DNA of 5,576 nucleotides, from NCBI GenBank assembly GCA_964579415.1, contig CAZOGW010000166.1, forward strand, positions 1 to 5,576, in the 5' to 3' direction. How positions within the stretch are numbered: the first letter of the stretch is position 1; every line of letters begins with the position of its first letter. Shown piece by piece: positions 1 through 5,500 of this stretch. The notes below the pieces were generated by a model. It searched no databases. It saw only the letters and a program-made list of their open reading frames with translations, and was not told the origin of the DNA. This DNA is from CAZOGW01 sp964579415. Its GTDB lineage: Bacteria; Actinomycetota; Acidimicrobiia; Spongiisociales; UBA5794. The position numbers were made by a program, and so were the translations under genes.

Positions 1-614
1 TCGATGATGGGGATGGAGCCGCTGATGGTGGTGTTGGCACCGAGAACGGCACCCTCCTCGACGACCACCCCCTCGACGACGATGGAGCGGCTGCCGATGA
101 AGGCGCCGTCCTCGATGATGACGGGCCGGGCGTTGGGCGGTTCGAGTACGCCGCCGATGCCGACACCCCCGGAGAGGTGGACGTCACGGCCGATCTGGGC
201 GCAGGAGCCCACCGTGGCCCAGGTGTCGACCATGGTGCCGGCGCCCACGTAGGCGCCGATGTTCACGTAGCCGGGCATGACGACGACGCCCGGTTCGCAG
301 AAGGCGCCGTAGCGGACGGTGCCGGGAGGGACGACCCTGATACCGGCGGCGGCCAGGTCCGTCTTGGTGGGGATCTTGTCGTGGTACTCGAACGGCCCGG
401 CGGTCGTCGTGTCGAGCTGGGTGATGCGGAAGTAGAGCGATATCGCCTGCTTCACCCACTCGTTGACCACCCACTCCCCATCCACCTTCTCGGCGACCCT
501 GACCTCGCCGCGGTCGAGCCGGGCGACGGTGCGGTGGACCGCGGCGACGGCGTCGGGGAGCCGGTCGAGGTCCTCGTAGGCGGCGGCGATCGTCGCCACG
601 TCGTGATCGGTCAT
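1..614 (-). CDS. dapD: Tetrahydrodipicolinate N-succinyltransferase, 3'-truncated by window edge
   Basis: This cytoplasmic enzyme transfers succinyl from succinyl-CoA to tetrahydrodipicolinate, the first committed step of the succinylase branch to diaminopimelate and lysine. The first 204 residues are present; the family is usually about 270-280 aa, so roughly 70 are missing beyond base 1. Residues 1-100 form the N-terminal helical domain, with VNEWVKQAISLYFRI at about 50-64. From about residue 100 the left-handed beta-helix of hexapeptide repeats begins. Family signatures are NIGAYVGAGTMVDTWATVGS (118-137), CAQIGRDVHLSGGVGIGGVL (138-157) and EDGAFIGSRS (168-177). Asp130 in MVDTW matches the aspartate regarded as catalytic in the family. 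The ATG at 614 overlaps the dapC stop as ATGA, so translation is probably coupled. From memory the sequence looks closer to the Bacteroidetes-style DapD clade (FEYHDK, VLGAN) than to the unrelated mycobacterial DapD. The functional call is very secure. Confidence 0.97.
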   Translation of the reverse strand, partial: MTDHDVATIAAAYEDLDRLPDAVAAVHRTVARLDRGEVRVAEKVDGEWVVNEWVKQAISLYFRITQLDTTTAGPFEYHDKIPTKTDLAAAGIRVVPPGTVRYGAFCEPGVVVMPGYVNIGAYVGAGTMVDTWATVGSCAQIGRDVHLSGGVGIGGVLEPPNARPVIIEDGAFIGSRSIVVEGVVVEEGAVLGANTTISGSIPII

Positions 615-1762
615 CGCAGGCTCCCTTGGACTACCTCGACGGCGGCCCGGCACTCGTCGAGCGTCGGCACCAGCGCCAGGCGCAGGTAGCCCTCGCCACC
701 GGGACCGAAGAACCGTCCCGGCGACACCACCACGCCTCCGGCGAGGAGGCGATCGGTGACCGCCATGTCGTCACCCACCTCGACCCACAGGTAGAGGCCG
801 GCGGCGGAGGCGACCGTCCGGTAGCCGATGTCGGCGAAGGCCTGGCGCAGCACGCTGCGCTTGGCGGAGAAGATGCGGCGCCGCTCGGCGGCGTGGTCGT
901 CGTCGGACCAGGCGGCGACTGCGGCAGCCTGGACGAACTCGGGTGAGGCGGTCCCGGTGGCGGTACGCAGACGCTTCAGCGCGGCGATCGCTGCCGCGTC
1001 GCCGACGATTGCCCCCGAGCGGTAGCCGGTCATACCGGAGCGCTTCGAGCAGGACCAGTAGGTGAGCACGCCTTCGGCGCCGGGGCCGGCCACCTGGAGC
1101 GCAGACGGCGGTCCCTCGGGGTGGGCGTCCGGTTCGTAGACGTCGGCGTAGCACTCGTCGGAGAGGAGCAGAGCACCCGCCTGCCGGCTGCGTTCGACGA
1201 GTCCGGCCAGCGTGGCGGTGTCGCTGACGGCCCCGGTCGGGTTGTGCGGGGTGCAGGTCCACACCAGCGCCGCCTGCTCCCACACCTCGTCCGGAATGTC
1301 GCCGGGGCGCAACACGAAATCACCGGAGAGCACCACCGGGTGGGCCACGGCGCCGGCGAACAGCGCACCCCGCTCGTAGATGGGATAGCCCGGCGTGCCG
1401 TACACGACGGTGTCGCCGGCGTCCCGGTCGATGAACGCCAGCGGTGTGGAGAACACCGCCTCCTTGGACCCGGACGTTGGGATGATCTGCGTATCGGGGT
1501 CGACGGTGACGCCGAAGCGGCGGGCCAGGTAGGCGGCGATGGCGCCCCGGAGCTGGGGCAGGCCTGCCGTGGTGGGGTACTGGGAGACGTCGGGGACGGC
1601 GTCGCGTAGCGCTTGAGGAATGAAGGCCGGGGTGGGCTCGCGGGGATCGCCGATGGAGAAGTCGATGACCATCTCCCCCGCCTCACGCAGCGCGCGTACC
1701 CTCTCGTGAATGGCGGCGATCGGGTAGGCGCCCAGACGCTCCAGGACCGGGTTGATACGCAT
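611..1762 (-). CDS. dapC: N-succinyldiaminopimelate aminotransferase (class I, PLP-dependent)
   Basis: This fold-type I aminotransferase of 383 aa should convert N-succinyl-2-amino-6-oxopimelate to N-succinyl-LL-diaminopimelate with glutamate, the step after DapD. Visible family residues are the N-terminal NPVLERLGAYP, FSIGDPREPTPAFI (35-48), the cofactor phosphate-binding SGSK (97-100), HNPTG with Asn174, SDECY with Asp202 and Tyr205, the Schiff-base lysine Lys240 in SCSKRSGMTGYRSG, Arg248 near the phosphate, and substrate-carboxylate Arg361 in YLRLAL. The pattern resembles the DapC group of class I aminotransferases. The frame stays open upstream to 1972, but that extension would translate a 7-bp tandem repeat and has no family similarity. 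ATG at 1762 begins exactly where homologues begin (MRINPVLERLGAYP). No Shine-Dalgarno precedes it, which suits a leaderless start. The stop overlaps dapD by 4 bp. The substrate is inferred from family resemblance plus the dapD neighbour; a broader aminotransferase role is the main alternative. Confidence 0.93.
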   Translation of the reverse strand: MRINPVLERLGAYPIAAIHERVRALREAGEMVIDFSIGDPREPTPAFIPQALRDAVPDVSQYPTTAGLPQLRGAIAAYLARRFGVTVDPDTQIIPTSGSKEAVFSTPLAFIDRDAGDTVVYGTPGYPIYERGALFAGAVAHPVVLSGDFVLRPGDIPDEVWEQAALVWTCTPHNPTGAVSDTATLAGLVERSRQAGALLLSDECYADVYEPDAHPEGPPSALQVAGPGAEGVLTYWSCSKRSGMTGYRSGAIVGDAAAIAALKRLRTATGTASPEFVQAAAVAAWSDDDHAAERRRIFSAKRSVLRQAFADIGYRTVASAAGLYLWVEVGDDMAVTDRLLAGGVVVSPGRFFGPGGEGYLRLALVPTLDECRAAVEVVQGSLR

Positions 1763-1770
1763 AGGACGGG

Positions 1771-1776
1771 AGAGTA
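1771..1776 (-). promoter_or_regulatory. Candidate -10 hexamer for leaderless dapC-dapD transcription
   Basis: Read on the minus strand, TACTCT fits the actinobacterial TANNNT -10 pattern and ends 8 bases before the dapC ATG, so transcription would begin at or next to the start codon. The absence of any purine-rich Shine-Dalgarno between 1763 and 1780 supports a leaderless message. No convincing -35 hexamer is seen at 16-18 bp spacing. This is inference from position and a short, weak motif. Confidence 0.35.
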
Positions 1777-1789
1777 GTTCGTCGGGAGT

Positions 1790-1801
1790 GTGAGGCCTCA
1801 C
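1790..1801. promoter_or_regulatory. Perfect 12-bp palindrome upstream of dapC, candidate operator
   Basis: GTGAGGCCTCAC is perfectly self-complementary and lies 28-39 bp upstream of the dapC start codon. If transcription begins at or near that ATG, the palindrome covers the -35 region, a position suited to a dimeric repressor or activator of the lysine/diaminopimelate operon. The symmetry is seen directly; the regulatory role is inferred and no particular regulator family is recognised. Confidence 0.35.
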
Positions 1802-1813
1802 CCGCAGCAGGCA

Positions 1814-1928
1814 GGTACCTGGTACTTGGTACTTCGTACTTGGTACGGAAGGCGTAGCAGCAGCCGCCGGTAACATCCGGGTACGACCGGTGCAACGCCC
1901 AGATACCAAGCACCAAGTACCAAGTACC
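1814..1928. repeat. Hairpin element with arms of tandem 7-bp GGTACTT units
   Basis: The left arm (1814-1846) is nearly five head-to-tail copies of GGTACTT: GGTACCT, GGTACTT, GGTACTT, CGTACTT and a partial GGTAC. The right arm (1901-1928) is four units of the reverse complement: AGATACC, AAGCACC, AAGTACC and AAGTACC. The arms can pair over about 25 bp with few mismatches and can slip by one unit. Two shorter stems are nested collinearly inside: GGCGT (1851-1855) with ACGCC (1895-1899), and CCGGT (1867-1871) with ACCGG (1886-1890). The whole looks like one compact palindromic element, as in REP-like or MITE-like repeats, inserted between the divergent dapC and a small membrane protein gene. No transposase or target duplication is visible. 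It could act as a transcript-end structure, a cruciform or a regulator-binding array. Confidence 0.75.
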
Positions 1929-1977
1929 TCCCCTTGCGGCACAGGCCCAAGAACACACCGAGGATTCACCAACCACC

Positions 1978-2379
1978 ATGACCAAGACCCAATATCGCGT
2001 CACCTTCACCCTGCTCGGGATCGCGCTGGCGGCGGTGGTGGTGGGGGCGGTGCTGTTCACCCCTGACGGGCAGGGTGGGCGGTTGCCGGCTGCGGTGGAG
2101 AGCTACGGCCCCACCGACGGATCCCAGGTGCTGCGCCAGACCCGGGTGGAGATCGACCTCCTCCCCGGCTACACCGTCGACCTGGTGGTCGACGGCGTCC
2201 CCATCCCGGCAGAGGAGATCGACGTTACCGAGGCGACGGGCTACTTCGCGTGGACGCCGGGGCCGGGGAAGACATTCTCGGAGTGGGCGCCGGGGCTGCA
2301 CGCGGTCGAGGTGCGCTGGGACCGCGCCACCGGCCTACCCGACCCCGGCTCGCTGCGATGGAGCTTCCGGACTCAGTGA
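1978..2379 (+). CDS. Small membrane-anchored protein with an Ig-like extracytoplasmic domain, unknown function
   Basis: I do not recognise a named family for this 133-aa protein. Residues 9-27 (FTLLGIALAAVVVGAVLFT) form one hydrophobic segment after a short, mildly basic N-terminus (MTKTQYR). This suggests an N-in signal anchor or an uncleaved signal peptide; no lipobox cysteine is present. The remainder, about residues 40-133, alternates short beta-strand-like stretches with Gly/Pro turns: PTDGSQVLRQTRVEIDLLPGY, VDLVVDGVPIP, GYFAWTPG, GLHAVEVRW, GSLRWSF. That rhythm fits a single Ig-like or fibronectin-like beta-sandwich outside the membrane. A GAGGA lies at 1960-1964, 13 bases before the ATG, which is rather far for a good ribosome site. 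The gene is divergent from dapC and converges on the exporter gene, overlapping its 3' end by 45 bp. GC-rich codon use is like that of its neighbours. The fold is inference. Confidence 0.8.
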   Translation: MTKTQYRVTFTLLGIALAAVVVGAVLFTPDGQGGRLPAAVESYGPTDGSQVLRQTRVEIDLLPGYTVDLVVDGVPIPAEEIDVTEATGYFAWTPGPGKTFSEWAPGLHAVEVRWDRATGLPDPGSLRWSFRTQ

Positions 2380-3819
2380 CCCCGGCCCGGCTTGGCGGGC
2401 CTCCCGGTGCCATACCCAGACGGCCAGCAGGAAGGCGAGGCCCACCAGTGCCGCCGCCACCGTCATCGCCACCCGCAACGCCGCCACCTGGTCGGCGGCG
2501 GGCGCCGCGGTCGGATCGGCACCCGCCGACGGAGCTACCGCGATGGTCGCCCACACCGTCCCCAGCACGGCGATGCCGGTGAGTTGGCCGGTGATGCGGG
2601 TGATGGTGAGCAATCCGGAGGTCACCCCGAGCCGCTGTGGCGGCACCGAGCCGAGGATGGCGCTGTTGTTGGGCGACTGGAACACTCCCATCCCGATGCC
2701 GATGGGCAGGACCAGCAGGATGTAGACCCACCCCGGCGTGCCGGTACCCAGGGCTGCGAGGGAGAGGTAGCCGGCGACGAGGATGGCCAAACCGGCGACG
2801 CTCACCGGTCGGGACCCGATCCGGTCGGACAGCGACCCGCTGAAGGGGGAGAACAGACCCAGTGTCACCGCCGGAACGGCGAGGAGTACGCCCATCTCCC
2901 GGGTGTCGTAGCCGAGGACGCCCTGCAGGTAGAAGGGCAGCAGGAAGAGGGCGCCGGCGATGGCGACGAAGGTGACGAACCCGGTGACCAGGTTCACCGA
3001 CAGCAGCCGGCTGCGGAACAGGCTGAGGTCGAGCATGGGATCGGCCACCCTCCGCTCGATGGCGACGAAGACCACCACGGCGACGACGCCGGCGGCCAGC
3101 ATCGACAGCACAGCGGGGTGACCGAAGCCGAGCCTCTGCCCCATGGTCAGACCGAGCATCATCGACAGCAATCCGGCGAAGAACACGGCGGCGCCGAGCC
3201 TGTCGAACCGTTGCCCACCCGGTGCGGGGATGTCGGGGACGAAGCGCCACGCCGTCCAGGTACCGACGATGCCGACCGGCAGGTTGACCAGGAAGATCCA
3301 GTGCCACGAGGCGGCGTCGATGATGATGCCCCCCAGCGCAGGGCCGATGGCGATCCCGATCGAGACGAAGGACCCCACCAGGCCCAGCGCCCGTCCCCGC
3401 TCCGACGGCGGGAACGCCTCGGTGAGGATGGCGAAGCCGAGGGCGAACACCATCGCCGACCCCACCCCCTGCAGGACCCGGAACCCGATGAGCCACCCGA
3501 TCCCGGGGGCCAGGCCGCACAGCGTCGACGCCACGGTGAACAGGGCGAAGCCGCCGGTGTAGATCGGTTTCTTGCCCCACATGTCGCCGAGGCGTCCCAC
3601 CAGCAGCGTCAACGTCGCCAGGGTGAGCAGGTAGGAGATCACCACCCACTGCACCGCCGGGAACGTGGTGTCCAAGTCGTCGACCAGGGTGGGGAGGGCG
3701 GAGTTGACGATGCTGCCGTCGATGGTGCCGAGGAACACGCCCATGGCGATGGCGGTCATCACCAGCCATCTACGGCTGTAGTCGACGCCGGGGGGTGGTG
3801 TCTCTGCGGCGGCGGTCAA
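2335..3819 (-). CDS. DHA2-family MFS drug/metabolite:H+ antiporter (EmrB/QacA type, 14 TM)
   Basis: This inner-membrane proton-coupled exporter has 494 aa from the chosen start, the usual length for 14-helix DHA2 transporters. Numbered from that start, the family marks are GTIDGSIVNSALPTL near residues 31-45 (TM1), motif A GRLGDMWGKKP near 75-85 (TM2-3 loop), motif C-like GIAIGPALGG near 155-164 (TM5), then WHWIFLVNLPVG near 172-183, and GMGVFQSPNNSAILGSVPP near 376-394 in the C-terminal half. The substrate cannot be read from sequence; cationic drugs, antibiotics or a metabolite are all possible. I chose TTG at 3819 because GTGAGG precedes it by 8 bases; the alternative GTG at 3846 adds nine residues without a ribosome site. 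The 3' end overlaps the convergent small membrane protein gene by 45 bp. The gene is divergent from the ACT-GAF gene, which could encode a regulator or sensor for it. Confidence 0.93.
   Translation of the reverse strand: MTAAAETPPPGVDYSRRWLVMTAIAMGVFLGTIDGSIVNSALPTLVDDLDTTFPAVQWVVISYLLTLATLTLLVGRLGDMWGKKPIYTGGFALFTVASTLCGLAPGIGWLIGFRVLQGVGSAMVFALGFAILTEAFPPSERGRALGLVGSFVSIGIAIGPALGGIIIDAASWHWIFLVNLPVGIVGTWTAWRFVPDIPAPGGQRFDRLGAAVFFAGLLSMMLGLTMGQRLGFGHPAVLSMLAAGVVAVVVFVAIERRVADPMLDLSLFRSRLLSVNLVTGFVTFVAIAGALFLLPFYLQGVLGYDTREMGVLLAVPAVTLGLFSPFSGSLSDRIGSRPVSVAGLAILVAGYLSLAALGTGTPGWVYILLVLPIGIGMGVFQSPNNSAILGSVPPQRLGVTSGLLTITRITGQLTGIAVLGTVWATIAVAPSAGADPTAAPAADQVAALRVAMTVAAALVGLAFLLAVWVWHREARQAGPGSLSPEAPSQRAGVG
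2384..2401. terminator. Weak GC hairpin just after the convergent stop codon
   Basis: GGCCCG (2384-2389) and CGGGCC (2396-2401) form a perfect 6-bp stem with a 6-base loop, beginning 5 bases after the TGA of the small membrane protein gene. No T-tract follows, and the stem lies inside the 3' coding end of the exporter gene, so it may simply be GC-rich coding sequence. It is the only terminator-like structure in the convergent junction. Confidence 0.22.
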
Positions 3820-3827
3820 GGTACTGG

Positions 3828-3833
3828 CCTCAC
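3828..3833 (-). promoter_or_regulatory. Ribosome binding site deciding the exporter start (TTG at 3819)
   Basis: On the minus strand GTGAGG ends 8 bases before TTG at 3819. It is the only purine-rich match near any possible start of the exporter gene, since the more upstream GTG at 3846 is preceded by GGCCGGCCCGAC. This favours the rarer TTG start. If GTG is used instead, the motif lies within coding sequence. Confidence 0.45.
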
Positions 3834-3923
3834 GATCCTGGCACACGTCGGGCCGGCCAGGCTACCGCTCCGCATCCGACCCGCCGCCGGCAGCGCGCAA
3901 CATGCCCGTAACGTTGGGACTGT

Positions 3924-4673
3924 ATGTTGGCGCCGGTGAGTGGCACGTCCCGTTCCGTACGCATCCGGCTCGCCGACCGCCCCGGGGCCCTCGCCGAGGT
4001 GACCCGGCTGCTCGCCGACCACACAATCGACATCGTACGGCTCGAGGTTTGGTCCGACGGCGACGGCACCGCCTGGGACGACATCACGCTGGCGGCACCG
4101 GAGCAAGCCGTGCTCGACGCCGGCATCGGCGCTCTGGCGTCGGTGACTATGGAGGCGGAGGTACTGCCCGGCTACTGGTCGCTGCGGGACTGGGCCGAGG
4201 AGATCTTCACCGCCCTCGACACCGTCGACGGTGCCGCGTCGCCGCGGGAGGAACTCGATGCCGTCCTCGACGCGGCGTGCCGGCTCACCAACACCAGCCA
4301 CGCCGTCCTCGTCACCCAGCAGGGCGCCCGACACGACGCCGCGCTGGCCCGCTGGGACCGCCTCCACCGCACCGCCACCGACCTCGACGTCTCCCGGATC
4401 CGGTGGACGGGTGACGAGGTCGCCGTCGCCGCCGTGTCGCGGGCGCTGGAGGGCGCCCAGAACCCGGAGAGCGAGCCGGCAGGCAATGGCGGCGGGACCG
4501 GGAAGGTCAACGGGTTGGTGGTGGGGCTCTCGACGCGCTCGCACGGCGAAGGTGTCCTCGCCGTGCTGGGCCGGAGGCCGTCCTTCATCCCCAGCGAGGT
4601 GCAACGGCTGGAACGCTTCGGCCGCCTGGTTGCGCGCCTCTCCCACTTCGGCCTGGACTCGGCTCCCGCCTGA
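3924..4673 (+). CDS. ACT domain protein with C-terminal GAF-like domain
   Basis: This soluble protein of 249 aa has two apparent small-molecule-binding modules. Residues 12-80 read as an ACT domain: VRIRLADRPGALAEVTRLLA is the classic first strand and helix with the DRPGAL ligand-loop signature, followed by IDIVRLEVWSDGDGTAWDDITL. Residues about 105-243 resemble a GAF domain: helix EELDAVLDAACRLTNTSHAVLV, then the late strands VNGLVVGLSTRS and GVLAVLGRR, and a closing helix ending EVQRLERFGRLVARL. A Gly/Asn/Pro-rich loop (about 178-194) interrupts the GAF region. There is no DNA-binding, kinase or cyclase output domain, so it may act by binding a partner. ACT domains usually bind amino acids. 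The start could be ATG 3924 or the in-frame GTG 3936; TATGTT at 3923-3928 is placed as a -10 for a leaderless GTG start. It is divergent from the exporter gene. The ACT call is firm; the GAF call is moderate. Confidence 0.85.
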   Translation: MLAPVSGTSRSVRIRLADRPGALAEVTRLLADHTIDIVRLEVWSDGDGTAWDDITLAAPEQAVLDAGIGALASVTMEAEVLPGYWSLRDWAEEIFTALDTVDGAASPREELDAVLDAACRLTNTSHAVLVTQQGARHDAALARWDRLHRTATDLDVSRIRWTGDEVAVAAVSRALEGAQNPESEPAGNGGGTGKVNGLVVGLSTRSHGEGVLAVLGRRPSFIPSEVQRLERFGRLVARLSHFGLDSAPA

Positions 4674-4747
4674 AACAGCAGCCGCGAGCCGCCCGGTCGA
4701 TCTCATCGGTGCCGTTCCTTCAGTCGGTGACCGGCCCGAACCTACGA

Positions 4748-4765
4748 CCTCAAGTGCACTTCAAG
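4748..4765. promoter_or_regulatory. SoxR/MerR-box-like imperfect palindrome upstream of the DUF4262 gene
   Basis: The 18 bases starting CCTCAAGTGC carry a perfect 10-bp palindrome, AAGTGCACTT (4752-4761). They also contain two direct TCAAGT half-sites 11 bp apart (4750 and 4761). By my comparison they match the textbook SoxR box CCTCAAGTTAACTTGAGG at 14 of 18 positions. Flanking promoter elements at the 19-bp spacing typical of MerR-family promoters are poor, and the DUF4262 start is 131 bp downstream. It is a candidate operator only. Confidence 0.25.
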
Positions 4766-4816
4766 TCAAATCGGCTTGGCCGGCGAGATCCACTGCCGCT
4801 GTCTTGAAGTCTTTTT
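4758..4816 (+). terminator. Possible rho-independent terminator in the gap after the ACT-GAF gene
   Basis: ACTTCAAG (4758-4765) pairs perfectly with CTTGAAGT (4803-4810). A further CGGC (4772-4775) can pair with GCCG (4795-4798) inside, and TTTTT follows at 4812-4816. A stem followed by a T-run suits termination of ACT-GAF transcription. The 37-base interior is long and only partly paired, and the left arm overlaps the SoxR-like palindrome, so a regulatory reading competes. Confidence 0.33.
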
Positions 4817-4881
4817 CCTGATTGCGGCACCGTGACCATCGTTCCTGTCACAGCCACCCGATAGGTTTGGCGCTCCATCTC

Positions 4882-4890
4882 AGAAAGGAG
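4882..4890 (+). promoter_or_regulatory. Strong Shine-Dalgarno fixing the DUF4262 start
   Basis: AGAAAGGAG ends 6 bases before ATG at 4897, an optimal spacing and the best ribosome site in the window. It rules against the in-frame upstream start at 4822, which would add 25 residues (MRHRDHRSCHSH...) with no family resemblance. Confidence 0.85.
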
Positions 4891-4896
4891 CCGACC

Positions 4897-5397
4897 ATGG
4901 ATGCGAAGACAAGGGCGTGGCTCGACCAGGAAGCCGCCTGGACGACGGACATGGTGCGCCGCCACGGCTGGGCCATCCAGTACGTCGGCGGCTCCTGCAC
5001 CGCGCCGGGGTGTAACTGCCCGCCCGACGACGAGCCCTCGTTCGCCTACACCATCGGGCTGCACGGCCTCAACCACCCCGAACTACTCGTCTTCGGCCTC
5101 TCCCAGAGCGAAGCCGCAGCCGTGCTCAACGGACTGGGCGAGCGGATCTGCCACGGCAAGGACCTCGTTCCGGGACAGGCGATCTCCGTCGAGGGGTTCC
5201 CGCGCCGCATCGTCCCCGAAGTCCTCCCCAACCCGGAGCGGATCCTGTTCTCCGCCAACAGCTACTACGAGCTCTCCCCCGACACCCCGGTGCGGGCGTT
5301 GCAGCTCAGCTACGACGACACCGAAGGCCGCTTCCCGTGGGATGAAGAGTACGCCCACCCCGCCCTCCAACCCCGACCGGGCACCTTCTCGGCCTGA
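4897..5397 (+). CDS. DUF4262 domain-containing protein
   Basis: This 166-aa, probably cytoplasmic protein has no signal peptide or membrane segment and belongs to the uncharacterised DUF4262 family. Typical features are GWAIQYV (24-30), the core FAYTIGLHGLNHPELLVFGLS (49-69), AAAVLNGLGERI (73-84), the Gly/Pro turn DLVPGQ, and the C-terminal NSYYE (121-125) and RALQLSYDDTEGRFPWDEEY (133-152) ending LQPRPG. A cysteine-rich insert lies at 33-43, SCTAPGCNCPP, with Cys34, Cys39 and Cys41; Cys85 and several histidines (His57, His60) follow, so metal binding is conceivable though unproven. Length is normal for the family. It follows the ACT-GAF gene on the same strand after a 223-bp gap, with its own strong ribosome site, so it is probably a separate transcript. 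The molecular function is unknown in the family as far as I know, and the context does not suggest one. Confidence 0.92.
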   Translation: MDAKTRAWLDQEAAWTTDMVRRHGWAIQYVGGSCTAPGCNCPPDDEPSFAYTIGLHGLNHPELLVFGLSQSEAAAVLNGLGERICHGKDLVPGQAISVEGFPRRIVPEVLPNPERILFSANSYYELSPDTPVRALQLSYDDTEGRFPWDEEYAHPALQPRPGTFSA

Positions 5398-5500
5398 GCC
5401 ACCAGACCTTCCTCCGCCCAACAGAACCCAGGTGCGCCGCGCCGCGGGAGCGAGAGATCGAAGTGGATCCTGGAGAAAGCGCTCTGGACCCGCCCAGCGA

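Noticed and set aside
177..689. Plus-strand open frame opposite dapD
   Set aside because: It has no domain signature and lies entirely antisense to the highly conserved dapD and the dapC 3' end.
1814..1928. The heptamer hairpin as a CRISPR array or transposon end
   Set aside because: There are no unique spacers between repeats, no cas or transposase gene and no visible target duplication.
1763..1972. N-terminal extension of dapC by about 70 codons
   Set aside because: The frame is open but would translate the 7-bp hairpin arms (peptides such as TKYQVPGT), and homologues start at MRINPVLERL.
2225..3769. Long second minus-strand frame inside the exporter gene
   Set aside because: The product is Arg/Gly/His-rich with no membrane segments, while the true frame shows clear DHA2 motifs; it is a frame shadow.
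2392..3939. Long open frame on the plus strand (515 codons) opposite the exporter gene
   Set aside because: It mirrors the DHA2 coding region, its translation is a low-complexity run of Gly, Asp, Glu, His, Arg and Gln with no domain pattern, and GC-rich genes routinely keep the opposite strand open.
3816..4706. Minus-strand open frame of 296 codons opposite the ACT-GAF gene
   Set aside because: There is no recognisable domain and the composition is typical of an antisense shadow; the plus-strand frame has an ACT signature.
4693..4734. CCGGTC/GACCGG inverted repeat after the ACT-GAF stop as a terminator
   Set aside because: The stem is only 6 bp with a 30-base loop and no T-run; the structure at 4758-4816 is a better candidate.
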